Assembly (NCBI RefSeq): GCF_003491325.1 | Contig: NZ_CP022881.1 | Location: 1,736,001-1,800,000, forward strand | Origin: Staphylococcus sp. M0911 | GTDB taxonomy: Bacteria > Bacillota > Bacilli > Staphylococcales > Staphylococcaceae | Length of the DNA: 64,000 bases | Reading direction: 5' to 3' | Shown here: positions 1 to 9,802 of the stretch, piece after piece | How the letters are laid out: every line of letters begins with the position of its first letter | Position numbering within the stretch: position 1 is the first letter of the stretch | Position numbers and translations under genes: made by a program | Notes under the pieces: model-generated | Told to the model about the DNA's origin: nothing | Seen by the model: only the letters and a program-made list of their open reading frames with translations | The model's database searches: none

Positions 1-1056
1 TTCTTCTAGTGTTGTTTTAATAACATTTTTAAACGCTTTTAAAGAAAAGACACTCGAATTGGTACATAATAATAATGTCCCTTTTGGCGCTAATACTTCT
101 AAGGCGCCATTAATTAATTTGTCGTAATCTTTTTGCACTGAAATTGTTTTCTTTTTATTTCGTGCAAAGCTTGGTGGATCAATGACAATTGTGTCATATT
201 GATGCCCGTGTCGATTTGCATAATTATAAAAATCAAATGTATCCATGACATAAATATATTGTGATTTAGGATCAATGGCATTAAGCCCAAAATTCTCTTC
301 GGTTAGTCCTCTTGAACGATTAGCTAAATCTACACTTGTCGTTGTTTTAGCCTTAGTTGCTGATACGACAGAAAAAGCGCCTGTATAGCTGAACACATTT
401 AAAAGATGACGCCCCTCTGAAAATTGATCACGTAATTTCTTTCTTACTTCTTTTTGGTCTAAGAAGATACCTGTCATTAAGCCGTCATCTAAATCCACAT
501 TATAAAACGTAAAGTTCTCTTCAATTACAATTGGAAATGTTTGTTGTTCTCCCTCAACAAACCCACCTGTGTATTCAGTATCTTTAAAACGCATTTTTTC
601 GTATATAGACTGATATTCAAAAACAATTTTGATAGCTTCTAAAATATGATACCTAAATTTATAAATACCTTTCGAATACCATTGAATTAATAAATGGCCA
701 TCATAGTTGTCGATAGTTAATCCGCCAACACCATCACCTTCAGCATTGAACAATCTAAAAGCATTCGTACCATCTATGTGATAGTAATATTCTCGTTCTG
801 CTAAAGCTTTTTCAAATAATCGTTTAAAAAACGATGTGTTAATATCTTCGGATGGATCATAACTTAACACCCAACCTAAACCTTTATGCTGTCTACCTAC
901 ATAAGCCGTTGCTATATATTGTTCTTTTCCATCGACTAATTTGAATAAATCACCTTCTTTTAGATGATCTTGGGCATAAATATCTTCTTCATCAATTAAT
1001 GGATATTGATTTTGATATTTTGATTCTTTACCTCTATTTAAAGTTGCAATCTTCAT
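1..1056 (-). CDS. Class I SAM-dependent rRNA methyltransferase, RlmI-like (C-terminus cut by window edge)
   Basis: The gene reads leftward from an ATG at 1056 and stays open for 352 codons to the window edge, so the C-terminal end is missing. The N-terminus (MKIATLNRGKES...) looks like the PUA RNA-binding domain found in RlmI-type 23S rRNA cytosine-C5 methyltransferases. About residue 218 lies NVFSYTGAFS, the SAM-binding motif I of this family, and about residue 290 lies IDPPSFARNKK, the catalytic-region motif. Known family role: methylation of large-subunit rRNA in the cytoplasm. The exact target base is inferred only from family membership. It is a single gene on the minus strand, with its promoter expected between 1057 and 1200. 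Confidence 0.8.
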   Translation of the reverse strand, partial: MKIATLNRGKESKYQNQYPLIDEEDIYAQDHLKEGDLFKLVDGKEQYIATAYVGRQHKGLGWVLSYDPSEDINTSFFKRLFEKALAEREYYYHIDGTNAFRLFNAEGDGVGGLTIDNYDGHLLIQWYSKGIYKFRYHILEAIKIVFEYQSIYEKMRFKDTEYTGGFVEGEQQTFPIVIEENFTFYNVDLDDGLMTGIFLDQKEVRKKLRDQFSEGRHLLNVFSYTGAFSVVSATKAKTTTSVDLANRSRGLTEENFGLNAIDPKSQYIYVMDTFDFYNYANRHGHQYDTIVIDPPSFARNKKKTISVQKDYDKLINGALEVLAPKGTLLLCTNSSVFSLKAFKNVIKTTLEE

Positions 1057-1208
1057 TTATTACACTAACCTCTCTTTTATACATTTAATTTCTTCAACCG
1101 TCATATTGCTATGCTGATTCGTAAATGCATTTTACATTATATATAATTACTAATTGAATGATTCATTTATTATTTTAACAAAGAATGCTAGGATGTCCTA
1201 TTTTCTAA

Positions 1209-1264
1209 CAAAAAAGAGTGGTCTTACAATTCGATCGATTAAAGAAGGAATTGTAACCCACCCC
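1209..1264 (-). terminator. Rho-independent terminator downstream of the 1311-2612 membrane protein gene
   Basis: On the minus strand a GTGG...TTACAATTC arm pairs with GAATTGTAA...CCAC across an 11-13 nt loop, followed by a run of T (plus-strand A-run at 1209-1215). It ends transcription from the minus-strand gene immediately to the right. Confidence 0.8.
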
Positions 1265-1310
1265 ATAACACGTGTGATTTGTTTAAATTAATTTGTTAAA
1301 TGTTTTTTAA

Positions 1311-2612
1311 TTACTCTTTTGGTTTATCTCTTAACTGTAATGAATAAGCAACAATCATTGCTAGTAACATAAGCAATAAAGTTGGCGTAATAAATACAGA
1401 TAATAATAATCCGTGAACCATAATATTAATGAATTCAGTTAATAATTTAAAGAATAAGATACTTCCCATAAATAATTGTAAGAAGTAAAATTTACCTCTT
1501 AAGAAATAAGTAAGTGTTGTAGCAATATAAACTATGATAATAAATAAAAGTAACAATAATGTTACCCATTCTATCACATATTGCGTTTGTGATAATTCCC
1601 ATTCTCCAGATAAGAACAATGCGTTTCTGTTGTTAAATTCTAAAAATGTAAAGAAGAAAATAACTACACCACAGAAAATTTCAACATACATTGGTTTTAT
1701 CCATTTTGGCTTTCTCATCCAATGTGGAATATCATCTTCTTGGATATCAACAATATTTTTTACTTTTTCTTTAAATTTATCCCTTTTAACTCTAATTTTT
1801 TCTAAATCAACACTTCTTCTTGTTTTACGTGCATATTCTGTTGTCTTATCTTGTAGTTGTTTTAAGTGAACTTTAGTTTGATTCGAGACATTACCTTTAC
1901 TTGTTCTTGATAATTCAGGTTCTTCTTCACCTAATTCTTGTTTCGTAAGCGGTAGCGCACGTCTTAAGAACAAGAAGTTCCAAATTGACATTTGTCCTAA
2001 TAACCACATAATAATAAAGAATGTATTAACACTTAAGATGTCAATAGATTCAATTTCATTAGCATCTATACGACCATGTAATGCAATTTGCGTAATAAGG
2101 TAACTGATACCATATGATACGATAATCCACATATAATGACTCTTTCGATTATCACTATTCAATTCATCTTTATATACAATATAACCGATATGTATGATGA
2201 ACGGAATAATAAATACGATACCAAAGAACCCATATACTTGCATCATAAGAACTAGAGTAATTAAGAAATACATTATCCCTATGACTAAGAAGAAAATTGA
2301 AATATCATAATCATACTTAATTGTTCTAAATAACGTATGACCTAGTAACATTACAAAGATACCAAATAATATAATAATTATGGCACTTACAATTGGGAAA
2401 CCCCCGATAAATCTACTCATCACTTTAATTATTTCAGCGAAAAATGCGTTCAGGAATTCCCATATATTATACACATGTGTATTTACCTTCTTATCTCCAT
2501 TTAATTGTTTAATAAGCGGTAAGTTAATTAATATAATGAGTCCTGTGAAAAGTGAAACGATACCGATGATATAACTAAATATAATCTCGGTGTGTTTCTT
2601 AAGAAAAGACAT
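1311..2612 (-). CDS. Polytopic membrane protein of unknown function (433 aa)
   Basis: I chose the ATG at 2612 (MSFLKKHTEI...) because GAGGTGAA lies just upstream. An in-frame extension to 2738 lacks a ribosome-binding site and reads through the intergenic region. About eight hydrophobic segments are visible: one at residues 8-34, several between 70 and 210, and a C-terminal group in the last 100 residues. A highly charged, coiled-coil-like cytoplasmic stretch (about residues 225-310, rich in E, K, R, Q) separates the two membrane blocks. I do not recognise an enzymatic motif. It is monocistronic: a terminator follows, and the divergent small gene at 2766 starts about 150 bp away. The product is a staphylococcal membrane protein of unknown role. 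Confidence 0.75.
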   Translation of the reverse strand: MSFLKKHTEIIFSYIIGIVSLFTGLIILINLPLIKQLNGDKKVNTHVYNIWEFLNAFFAEIIKVMSRFIGGFPIVSAIIIILFGIFVMLLGHTLFRTIKYDYDISIFFLVIGIMYFLITLVLMMQVYGFFGIVFIIPFIIHIGYIVYKDELNSDNRKSHYMWIIVSYGISYLITQIALHGRIDANEIESIDILSVNTFFIIMWLLGQMSIWNFLFLRRALPLTKQELGEEEPELSRTSKGNVSNQTKVHLKQLQDKTTEYARKTRRSVDLEKIRVKRDKFKEKVKNIVDIQEDDIPHWMRKPKWIKPMYVEIFCGVVIFFFTFLEFNNRNALFLSGEWELSQTQYVIEWVTLLLLLFIIIVYIATTLTYFLRGKFYFLQLFMGSILFFKLLTEFINIMVHGLLLSVFITPTLLLMLLAMIVAYSLQLRDKPKE

Positions 2613-2765
2613 ACTATTCACCTCAAAAGTTATTATATATGAAGAACTTATTCTTGTCTTTAATAAATCATTAAATACGTCTATAGACCTAGAAAAGTTT
2701 ATTATTAGCATAACTGGGTAAAAGGTGTATGTAAACAATAAAACACAATTAGGGGTGGATTTATT

Positions 2766-2900
2766 ATGAGTAACGAAGAATTTGCAAAAAAATCAGCTGA
2801 AAAAGCCAAAGAAGCAGAAGAGAAATTAAAAGAACAAAAAGAAGAAAAAACAAATGATACAGAACAAACTAAAAAAGATATTGATGACGCATTAAATTAA
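2766..2900 (+). CDS. 44-residue highly charged small protein
   Basis: ATG at 2766, TAA at 2898-2900, with a good ribosome-binding site (GGGGTGG at about 2751-2757). The product is almost entirely E, K, A, D, Q and T (for example EKAKEAEEKLKEQKEEK), with no hydrophobic segment, so it should form a soluble, solvent-exposed helix. It is followed by a strong terminator (2979-3024), which supports a real independent transcript. I do not know its function. It is too short for most automatic gene callers. Confidence 0.7.
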   Translation: MSNEEFAKKSAEKAKEAEEKLKEQKEEKTNDTEQTKKDIDDALN

Positions 2901-2978
2901 TTACTAATTGACTATTTAACGATTAGATCATCCAATATTCTATAATAACGATGAATTTGGGACATAAATACAAAAAAT

Positions 2979-3030
2979 AATAGCACAAAGATGATTTGAA
3001 ATTTTAAATTATCTTTGTGCTATTTTATAT
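2979..3030 (+). terminator. Terminator after the 44-residue protein gene
   Basis: Perfect 14-bp stem AATAGCACAAAGAT / ATCTTTGTGCTATT (2979-2992 with 3011-3024), 18-nt AT-rich loop, then TTTATAT. It is preceded by a GGGACATAAATAC motif (about 2959-2971), a string I associate with many staphylococcal intergenic regions. Confidence 0.8.
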
Positions 3031-3112
3031 TTAATACTACGTATTGACTGACTTAGAGCTTTCATAAGCACACATCATATAAAAATATTAATTTATTATA
3101 TATTTTATTAAC

Positions 3113-3141
3113 TTGACAATCCACATGAAAAATCATACATT
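3113..3141 (+). promoter_or_regulatory. Sigma-A promoter of the thiamine transporter operon
   Basis: TTGACA (3113-3118), 17-bp spacer, TACATT (3136-3141). It would place the start of transcription at about 3148, just ahead of the TPP riboswitch. Confidence 0.8.
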
Positions 3142-3163
3142 AAAGACAAATTAAAATAATAAA

Positions 3164-3250
3164 CGCACTAGGGGTGTTTTGAACTGAGATGAGGTTAACC
3201 CTCAAACCCTTTGAACCTGATCTAGCTAGATACTAGCGTAGGAAAGTGTA
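3164..3250 (+). promoter_or_regulatory. TPP riboswitch (THI element)
   Basis: The conserved THI-box elements are present in order: CTAGGGGTG near 3168, CTGAGATGAGG (3184-3194), ACCCTTTGAACCTGAT (3206-3222), and CTAGCGTAGGAAAGTG (3233-3247). The P1 arms CACT (3166-3169) and AGTG (3244-3247) can close the aptamer. A terminator follows 50 nt later, so this is a transcription-attenuation switch: high thiamine pyrophosphate would stop expression of ykoEDC. GGAAAG (3241-3246) can alternatively pair with CTTTCC (3305-3310), a plausible antiterminator. Confidence 0.95.
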
Positions 3251-3296
3251 ATTAACAAAGATGATAATCGTATGTTGAATCATATTCTTATGTTTT

Positions 3297-3333
3297 ACGC
3301 ACAACTTTCCTAGAGATGGTTGTGCGTTTTTTT
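3297..3333 (+). terminator. Riboswitch-controlled attenuator upstream of ykoE
   Basis: Stem ACGCACAAC (3297-3305) / GTTGTGCGT (3319-3327) followed by seven T residues, ending just before the ribosome-binding site AGGAGGA at 3334-3340. It is the expression platform of the TPP riboswitch. Confidence 0.9.
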
Positions 3334-3347
3334 AGGAGGATGTTTTT

Positions 3348-3923
3348 ATGTCAAAAGGTTTAAAGCTTTCTGAGATATTAGTAACAGTACTTATCTCTGT
3401 CATTTTTGCCATTATTTATAACTTATGGTGGCTATTTTATAATGTTGCACAAGTCGCTGGTTTACACCTTGAACAATTAACATATGGTGTATGGTTTATG
3501 GCTGCGATTGTTTGTTATTTAATTATTCCTAAGCCAGGTATCGCCTTACTTGCTGAGTTTGCTGCAGGTGCCGGTGAAACAATTGTGATGGGTAAATTTG
3601 ATATACCTACAATCATCTATGCCCTACTACAAGGTTTAGCTTGTGAGATTGTCTTTGCTATATTCAAATACCAGTCTCGTTCAGTCATGGTAGCTATGCT
3701 TGCGGGATTAGTGACTGCACTTATTTCATTCCCAGTCGACTATTTTTATGGTTATTTAAATGAAGTTGCTGGATGGAACTTAATTTTATTCATTGTTTTC
3801 CGTGCGATTAGTGGCATTATCATTGCTGGTTTATTATCTTATTTATTGGTTAAAGCATTGGATCAAACTGGTGTAACTAAAGTATTCAGACCCGCTTCTA
3901 AAGATGATTACGATACATTATAA
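3348..3923 (+). CDS. ykoE: ECF transporter S component YkoE (thiamine/HMP uptake)
   Basis: This 191-residue integral membrane protein has about six hydrophobic helices and is the substrate-binding (S) component of an energy-coupling-factor importer. The YkoE family takes up thiamine or its hydroxymethylpyrimidine precursor. Evidence for substrate: sequence resemblance to YkoE (aromatic N-terminal helix LWWLFYNVAQ, AAGAGE motif near residues 72-77), position directly behind a TPP riboswitch, and the following ATPase and T-component genes. The start ATG has AGGAGGA 8 nt upstream. First gene of the operon; ykoD begins 12 nt after its stop. Confidence 0.9.
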   Translation: MSKGLKLSEILVTVLISVIFAIIYNLWWLFYNVAQVAGLHLEQLTYGVWFMAAIVCYLIIPKPGIALLAEFAAGAGETIVMGKFDIPTIIYALLQGLACEIVFAIFKYQSRSVMVAMLAGLVTALISFPVDYFYGYLNEVAGWNLILFIVFRAISGIIIAGLLSYLLVKALDQTGVTKVFRPASKDDYDTL

Positions 3924-3935
3924 GGGGACTTAAAA

Positions 3936-5339
3936 GTGTTGAAAGTTACAAATTTACGTTTGAAATATCCTAATGGATATCGAAAAATTTTTGATAATCT
4001 AAATATAGAAATTAAAGATAAAGAAAAAGTACTTTTACTAGGACCGTCCGGTTCTGGTAAAAGTACACTTTTAAATGTATTAAGTGGTATTGTACCCAAT
4101 TTAATAGAATTACCTATGAAATATGACGAATTGCAAATCAATCAGCATAATGGAGTTATCTTCCAAGATCCGGATTCACAATTTTGTATGCCTAAAGTTT
4201 ATGAAGAACTTGCCTTTGTTTTAGAGAACAGACAAGTGCCAAGACAAGATATGGATGAAGCCATCAGCCAAGCATTAGCATCAGTAAATTTAAATGTAAA
4301 CGAAAATACACAAATCAATCAATTAAGTGGCGGTATGAAGCAAAAATTAGCTATAGTTGAAACCATATTACAACAAGCAGATACGCTATTTTTAGATGAA
4401 CCCACTGCAATGTTAGATGTTAATGCGACATCAGATTTATGGCAACGTTTAATCAAGCTCTGGAAAGACCAAACAGTACTTATAGTCGAACATAAGGTCG
4501 AACATATTTGGCAACATGTGGATAGAGTTTTATTAATGAACTATGAAGGACAAATTATTGCTGATGATACGCCAAATCATATTTTAAAGCATTATGAACA
4601 TTTACTTAGTGAATACGGCGTGTGGCATCCAAATGCATGGCATTACGCTCCTAAGCCAAAATATATGGCTCCCTCATCTGAAGCGCCATTATTTAAATTT
4701 GAAAATGGTGCTGTTATTCGTAATAAGAAAGATTTATTCAAAGTGGATCAATTAGCTATTCATTCAGGTGAGTGGATCACGATAACTGGTCAAAATGGTA
4801 CTGGTAAAACCTCATTATTAGAATCCATATTACAATTAATCAAATATAAAGGCGTAATGACATTTCAAGGTCAGGAATTGCGTAAAATTAAAGATGCTGC
4901 AAAGCACATGTATCTTGTGTATCAGAATCCAGAACTTCAATTTATCACTAACTCTGTCTATGATGAAATATTGATTCATTTTAACCATTTAGATTCATCT
5001 ATTGCAGAATCTAAAACCCTCGACTTATTAGATTTACTAGACTTAACCAATGTTAAAAATCAACATCCTTACGAATTATCAATGGGTCAAAAACGTAGGT
5101 TAAGTGTAGCAACGGCATTAAATTCAAATGCAGATATCATCCTTTTAGATGAACCAACATTTGGTTTGGATAGCCACAATACATTTCAATTAATAAAACT
5201 ATTTCAAGAGAGAGTATCTAAGGGGCAAAGTATCATTATGGTTACACATGATCCAGAGATTATTAAACGCTATCCAACACGTCAATGGATAATTGAAAAC
5301 CAATATTTAACAGAAATCAAAGGTGATCAACATGTTTGA
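3936..5339 (+). CDS. ykoD: ECF transporter duplicated ATPase YkoD
   Basis: 467 residues with two fused ABC ATPase domains. Domain 1 has Walker A GPSGSGKST (about residues 36-44), signature LSGGMKQK and Walker B TLFLDEPTA. Domain 2 has Walker A GQNGTGKTS, a divergent signature LSMGQKRR and Walker B IILLDEPTF. It supplies the energy for the YkoE/YkoC thiamine-precursor importer at the cytoplasmic face. The start codon is GTG at 3936 or the adjacent TTG at 3939. AAGGGG sits 9-12 nt upstream of both, so the N-terminus is uncertain by one residue. Its last 8 nt overlap ykoC, indicating translational coupling. Confidence 0.9.
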   Translation: MLKVTNLRLKYPNGYRKIFDNLNIEIKDKEKVLLLGPSGSGKSTLLNVLSGIVPNLIELPMKYDELQINQHNGVIFQDPDSQFCMPKVYEELAFVLENRQVPRQDMDEAISQALASVNLNVNENTQINQLSGGMKQKLAIVETILQQADTLFLDEPTAMLDVNATSDLWQRLIKLWKDQTVLIVEHKVEHIWQHVDRVLLMNYEGQIIADDTPNHILKHYEHLLSEYGVWHPNAWHYAPKPKYMAPSSEAPLFKFENGAVIRNKKDLFKVDQLAIHSGEWITITGQNGTGKTSLLESILQLIKYKGVMTFQGQELRKIKDAAKHMYLVYQNPELQFITNSVYDEILIHFNHLDSSIAESKTLDLLDLLDLTNVKNQHPYELSMGQKRRLSVATALNSNADIILLDEPTFGLDSHNTFQLIKLFQERVSKGQSIIMVTHDPEIIKRYPTRQWIIENQYLTEIKGDQHV

Positions 5340-6138
5340 ACATTGGAAAATTAGACCCACCTTTATGGATGACGTCAATATTATCACTAAACTCGTTTTA
5401 GGCGTTTTACTATTTTTCTTTATTATTTTTATTCATAATTTTGACTTTATGATTTACATCGTTTGTCTCATGTTTATCTTTTTACTTATGTTTAACGGAA
5501 CGCAATTTAAAATTACTGGTGCTTTTATACTAGCAACCACGTTCTTTGCTCTATTGTCATCACTATTCATGATTTTATACGGTGATGGTGACCACATTTT
5601 ATTTAAATTTGTCATCATTCAAATTAGTACGGAAAGTATCGTCAGAGGTATTCACCTTTCTCTTCGTACAATTACAGTGTCGATGTTTGGTATTCTTATA
5701 GCATTAACGTCACAAGTAGTCATGATTTTTTATAGTCTAATGCAACATTTAAAAGTAAAGCCTAAAGTTGCCTATGCCTTTATGGCCGCAATTAGAATGA
5801 TACCGTTAATCATCAGTTCTTTAATTCAATTACGTCGTTCTTTAAAAATGAGATATCAAATGATAAACAAATCTAATTATAGAGGGTTCAAAAGACTTAA
5901 ACATTTAATTATTCCGTTATTAAGTCAAAACATACGACGTGCACATCAACTATCTGTTGCAATGGAGTCTAAAGGTTTTAAAGATGGCCCTAGAACGTAT
6001 TATTATCATGCACCTTTCTCATACAAAGATATTATATTGATTATATGTTTATTAATTATTATAGGACTTTCTTATTATTTATCATCTACCTTGCCAATAA
6101 CTGGTATCCATGATGTTCGAATAGGTAGATTAGAATAA
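5332..6138 (+). CDS. ykoC: ECF transporter T component YkoC
   Basis: This is the transmembrane coupling (T) subunit of the thiamine-precursor ECF importer. Start ATG at 5332 (MFEHWKIRPT) is preferred over an upstream in-frame GTG at 5323, because AAAGGTGA lies at the right distance from the ATG and overlaps the GTG. About 268 residues, with several hydrophobic helices in the first 130 residues, the cytoplasmic coupling region around ARG-like motifs (AAIRMIPLI, then AMESKGFKDGPRT, the conserved A-x-x-x-R-G-type segment near residues 215-225), and one last helix near the C-terminus. It overlaps ykoD by 8 nt and ends the riboswitch operon. Confidence 0.88.
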   Translation: MFEHWKIRPTFMDDVNIITKLVLGVLLFFFIIFIHNFDFMIYIVCLMFIFLLMFNGTQFKITGAFILATTFFALLSSLFMILYGDGDHILFKFVIIQISTESIVRGIHLSLRTITVSMFGILIALTSQVVMIFYSLMQHLKVKPKVAYAFMAAIRMIPLIISSLIQLRRSLKMRYQMINKSNYRGFKRLKHLIIPLLSQNIRRAHQLSVAMESKGFKDGPRTYYYHAPFSYKDIILIICLLIIIGLSYYLSSTLPITGIHDVRIGRLE

Positions 6139-6172
6139 AGTATTTTATCCATTCATTCCATATATAAATAAA

Positions 6173-6205
6173 AAATCCTGGGACAAAAATAATGTCTCAG
6201 GATTT
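6173..6205. terminator. Bidirectional terminator after ykoC
   Basis: AAATCCTGGGACA (6173-6185) pairs with TGTCTCAGGATTT (6193-6205), 13 bp with one G-U pair and a 7-nt loop, flanked by A-runs and T-rich sequence. The following stretch to 6400 shows no gene. Confidence 0.75.
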
Positions 6206-6408
6206 AATCATATAATTATAGTAGTTCACTGTAGGCACATTCTTTTTCTCATAGAAATTAGAACGGCTTACACATGTATATCAACTTATATATTCAGATA
6301 AACTATAGGAATATACATGAGCTAAAGTCCATAATTACAACCGTCTAAGTAATGAATTATAAAGATGCTCTAATATAAAGTTTTTACAATTATAGTCAAC
6401 CTTGTTGA

Positions 6409-6460
6409 AACAGGACAAGGAAATAAATTTTAGTAACATGTTATTTCTGTCCTGTTCTCT
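6409..6460 (-). terminator. Terminator of the purine operon (after purD)
   Basis: AACAGGACAAGGAAATAA (6409-6426) pairs with TTATTTCTGTCCTGTT (6441-6456) with a small bulge. It lies just beyond the purD stop codon on the minus strand. Confidence 0.75.
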
Positions 6461-6472
6461 TTAATTATTCTT

Positions 6473-7711
6473 TTATTTCAATGCTTTATTTCCTATGTCT
6501 GTTCTATAAAACAAGTGATTGCTCTTTATCTTTTTAACACGTTTATAGGCAGCGGCTTGCGCTTCTTTTATATTTTGCCCTTCACCTATAGCTAATATGA
6601 CGCGTCCACCACTGTTAACAAACTGGTCATTATCCTTCTTCAAACCACTTACAAAGTAATTTGAGTCTAGTTCAAATCCACTAACTTGATGCCCTTTTTC
6701 GTAATTACCTGGATAGCCTTTAGAAGCCAACATAACACCAACCACTGATTCATCCTTCCATTCAAAATGAATCGGCTCATCATTATCAAGTGCAACAATA
6801 TGATGCATTAAATCGCTATTCATTCTTGTCAATAACACTTGTGCTTCTGGATCACCAAATCTTGCATTAAACTCTATGACTTTCGGCCCTTCTTGAGTCA
6901 AAATAGCACCGATGTATAATAGTCCAAAGAAATGGTGGCCTTCTTTAGCCATTGCATCTGCAATCGGTTGAGCAATCTCCTCATTTGTTCTAGCAATTAT
7001 ATCATTACTAATATGAGGTACTGGACAATATGCACCCATACCACCTGTATTTGGCCCTTTATCGTAATCATAAGCACGTTTATGATCTTGAGCAATACAA
7101 TCAAATGGAACAGCTCTCTTACCATTAACAAATGTCATTAAAGAGAATTCTTCACCTTCTAAAAATTCTTCAAATACAATTGTTCCTGATTTTTCTTCAA
7201 ACATTTGTTGAACTGCTTCTTTAGCTTCATCTCTTTTTGTAGCAATCACTACACCTTTACCTGCAGCTAAACCATCTTTTTTAATAACGATTGGCAAGTC
7301 ACATGTTTCAACGAAAACTAATGCCTCTTCCTTATTATTAATTTCCTTATATTGTGCAGTAGGAATATCATATTTAGCCATTATTCTTTTAGCAAATGCC
7401 TTTGAGCCTTCAATTTGTGCTGCATCGCGATTAGGGCCAAATACTTTAATTTGATGGTTTCTTAATAAATCAGGTAAACCATCTATCAATGGTTGTTCAG
7501 GTCCAATTACAACCCATTCTATTTGATGATTAGTGACAAAGTCTAAGATAGCTTCGTGATCATTTTCTTTAATATTAGTATGGATTTGTGCCACATTAAC
7601 CATTGCTTCATTGCCTGGTATCACATGAACTTGGTCTACTATTGATGATTGACTTAATTTATAGGCTAATACATGTTCACGTCCACCTGCACCAATAACG
7701 AGTACTTTCAT
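6473..7711 (-). CDS. purD: Phosphoribosylamine-glycine ligase (GAR synthetase)
   Basis: PurD joins glycine to 5-phosphoribosylamine using ATP, the second step of IMP synthesis. The 412 residues match the usual family length. The N-terminus [12 protein letters not shown] is the family fingerprint, the ATP-grasp region carries [11 protein letters not shown] (about residues 142-152), and the C-terminal part has [11 protein letters not shown], holding the metal-binding residues. It is the last gene of the eleven-gene pur operon, starts 27 nt after the purH stop and is followed by a terminator. Confidence 0.97.
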   Translation of the reverse strand: MKVLVIGAGGREHVLAYKLSQSSIVDQVHVIPGNEAMVNVAQIHTNIKENDHEAILDFVTNHQIEWVVIGPEQPLIDGLPDLLRNHQIKVFGPNRDAAQIEGSKAFAKRIMAKYDIPTAQYKEINNKEEALVFVETCDLPIVIKKDGLAAGKGVVIATKRDEAKEAVQQMFEEKSGTIVFEEFLEGEEFSLMTFVNGKRAVPFDCIAQDHKRAYDYDKGPNTGGMGAYCPVPHISNDIIARTNEEIAQPIADAMAKEGHHFFGLLYIGAILTQEGPKVIEFNARFGDPEAQVLLTRMNSDLMHHIVALDNDEPIHFEWKDESVVGVMLASKGYPGNYEKGHQVSGFELDSNYFVSGLKKDNDQFVNSGGRVILAIGEGQNIKEAQAAAYKRVKKIKSNHLFYRTDIGNKALK

Positions 7712-7738
7712 GACTTTTCTCCCTTCAACATCTTATGA

Positions 7739-9217
7739 TTAGTGTTTAAAATGTCGCATTCCTGTCATTACCATTGTAATGCCATATTTATTTGCCATAT
7801 CGATAGAATCTTGATCCTTAATTGATCCACCAGGTTGAATAATTGCTTTAATACCATTTTGAGCAGCTAATTCTACAGTGTCATCCATTGGGAAAAAGCC
7901 ATCTGATACTAATGCAACATTATCATTAATTTCAATTGCTCTTTCCAATGCAATTTTGGCTGAACCTACGCGATTCATTTGACCAGCACCAATACCTACT
8001 GTTTGTTTAGCGTTACTTAATATTACTGCATTACTCTTAACGGCACCTACCACTTTCCAACCTAACAACATTGCTTCCCATTGCGCTTCAGTTGGTTGTA
8101 CTTCAGTAGCAACAGTCATTTCATCACGACTTACTTCAAAGTTATCTTTATCCTGTACTAAATAGCCACCAGATACTGACACAAATTCTTGTTCTCTATT
8201 ATCAATTGTTGTATCTATTTCTAATAGTCGAATATTTTTCTTTTTCGTTAAAATATCTAAAGCCTCTTTCGTAAATAGAGGTGCGATAACGACTTCTAAA
8301 AAGATAGAATGTAGTGTTTCAGCTAACGTCGCTGTCACTGGTCGATTTAATGCAATAATTCCACCAAAAATGGATTGATTATCTGCATCAAAAGCATTTT
8401 GGAAAGCCTCTTCAATTGTATTTCCAATTCCTACACCACATGGATTCATATGTTTTACGGCAATCGTAGTTGGCTCTTCAAATTTTTTAACTAATGAAAG
8501 TGCTGCATCAGCATCTTTAATATTATTGAAGCTAAGTTGCTTACCATGTAATTGTTTAGCTCCAGCAATTGTATGTTTAGCATCAGTTGTTCTTACAAAG
8601 TAAGCAGATTGTTGTGGGTTCTCACCATAGCGTAAGGTTTCTTTATTCCCTTTAAAGAAATTCACAATAGCTTCATCATATTGAGTTGTATGTTCAAATA
8701 CTTTAATCATAAGTGATTTGCGGTATTCTTCGTCTAATTGGTCATTTTTTATTCTACTAATCACTTCATTATAATCAGCAGGGTGTACAACGGTTGTCAC
8801 ATGTTTAAAATTCTTGGCAGCTGCTCTTAACATTGTCGGACCACCAATATCAATATTTTCAATCGCATCCATTTCTGTAACATCTGGATTTTCTACTGTT
8901 TTTTGGAATGGATATAAATTAACGACTACTAAATCTATTAAATCAATGTGTTGTTCTTTTAATTCATCCAAATGTTCTGATTTATCTCTATCTGCTAAAA
9001 TCCCACCATGTACTGCTGGATGTAAAGTTTTAACACGTCCATCCATAATTTCAGGAAATTGTGTTAATTCAGATACAGATTTCACTTCAACTTGTGCCTC
9101 TTCTAAAATACGTTTCGTTCCACCTGTTGAATAAAGCTCATAACCTAATTCCTTTAAAGATGTCGCAAATTCTACAATACCGTTTTTATTTGAAACACTT
9201 AAAATTGCTCTTTTCAT
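7739..9217 (-). CDS. purH: Bifunctional AICAR transformylase / IMP cyclohydrolase
   Basis: PurH carries out the last two steps of IMP synthesis: formyl transfer from 10-formyl-tetrahydrofolate to AICAR, then ring closure. The 492 residues start with the IMP cyclohydrolase domain ([13 protein letters not shown], then STGGTKR and [13 protein letters not shown]). The transformylase domain follows ([23 protein letters not shown] with the catalytic Lys-His, and the C-terminal FFPMDD and [10 protein letters not shown]). The formyl donor links it to divergent folD. It sits between purN and purD, with a 16-nt gap from the purN stop. Confidence 0.98.
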   Translation of the reverse strand: MKRAILSVSNKNGIVEFATSLKELGYELYSTGGTKRILEEAQVEVKSVSELTQFPEIMDGRVKTLHPAVHGGILADRDKSEHLDELKEQHIDLIDLVVVNLYPFQKTVENPDVTEMDAIENIDIGGPTMLRAAAKNFKHVTTVVHPADYNEVISRIKNDQLDEEYRKSLMIKVFEHTTQYDEAIVNFFKGNKETLRYGENPQQSAYFVRTTDAKHTIAGAKQLHGKQLSFNNIKDADAALSLVKKFEEPTTIAVKHMNPCGVGIGNTIEEAFQNAFDADNQSIFGGIIALNRPVTATLAETLHSIFLEVVIAPLFTKEALDILTKKKNIRLLEIDTTIDNREQEFVSVSGGYLVQDKDNFEVSRDEMTVATEVQPTEAQWEAMLLGWKVVGAVKSNAVILSNAKQTVGIGAGQMNRVGSAKIALERAIEINDNVALVSDGFFPMDDTVELAAQNGIKAIIQPGGSIKDQDSIDMANKYGITMVMTGMRHFKH

Positions 9218-9233
9218 TGTTCGCTATACTCCT

Positions 9234-9800
9234 CTATCGAATGATTTTCGCAATAACGCTTGGATATAATTGGTACTCTAATTGTTTGACTCTCTCTTCT
9301 AACATTTCAATAGTATCGTCCGTTTTGATATCACATTTTCTTTGTTCAATAATTTCTCCCGTATCCATACCACTATCAACATAATGTACCGTTGATCCTG
9401 TTATTGAATCCCCGCTACGAAATGCTTGTCCAATTGCGTCTATCCCCTTATATTTCGGCAATAATGATGGATGAATGTTTAATATTTTATGAGGATAAGC
9501 TGTTAAAATATCCTCCCCAATTAATCTCATATAACCGGCCAATACAATCCACTGAACCCCTTCTGCAGAAAGTAAAGATAATAAATGTTGTTCATAATGA
9601 GATTTTGAATCAAAATGTTTTGGTTCATTGATATGTACTGGTATACCAAGTTGTTCTGCTCTATTAACACAATAAGCATCATGATGATCTGTATAAAGTG
9701 CAGTAATATCAATGTCCTCTAAATGTCCTTGTTGAACATGTCGTGCGATGTTTTCAAAGTTACTTCCAGAACCTGATGCAAAGATTGCTACTTTGACCAC
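9234..9800 (-). CDS. purN: Phosphoribosylglycinamide formyltransferase
   Basis: PurN formylates GAR with 10-formyl-tetrahydrofolate, the third step of the pathway. It is 188 residues, typical length. Diagnostic motifs are [12 protein letters not shown] near the N-terminus (phosphate-binding loop), LAGYMRLIG, and [16 protein letters not shown] with the catalytic Asn-His, followed by [15 protein letters not shown] with the catalytic Asp. It is packed between purM (2-nt gap) and purH (16-nt gap) in the operon. Confidence 0.97.
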   Translation of the reverse strand: MVKVAIFASGSGSNFENIARHVQQGHLEDIDITALYTDHHDAYCVNRAEQLGIPVHINEPKHFDSKSHYEQHLLSLLSAEGVQWIVLAGYMRLIGEDILTAYPHKILNIHPSLLPKYKGIDAIGQAFRSGDSITGSTVHYVDSGMDTGEIIEQRKCDIKTDDTIEMLEERVKQLEYQLYPSVIAKIIR

Positions 9801-9802
9801 GT

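Noticed and set aside
1534..1869. Open frame of 111 codons on the plus strand inside the membrane protein gene
   Set aside because: It is antisense to the 1311-2612 gene, has no ribosome-binding site and its product is a mirror of AT-rich hydrophobic codons.
8814..9384. Two plus-strand open frames (8814-9134, 9061-9384) across purH/purN
   Set aside because: They run opposite to real operon genes that have complete domain evidence; no initiation signals.
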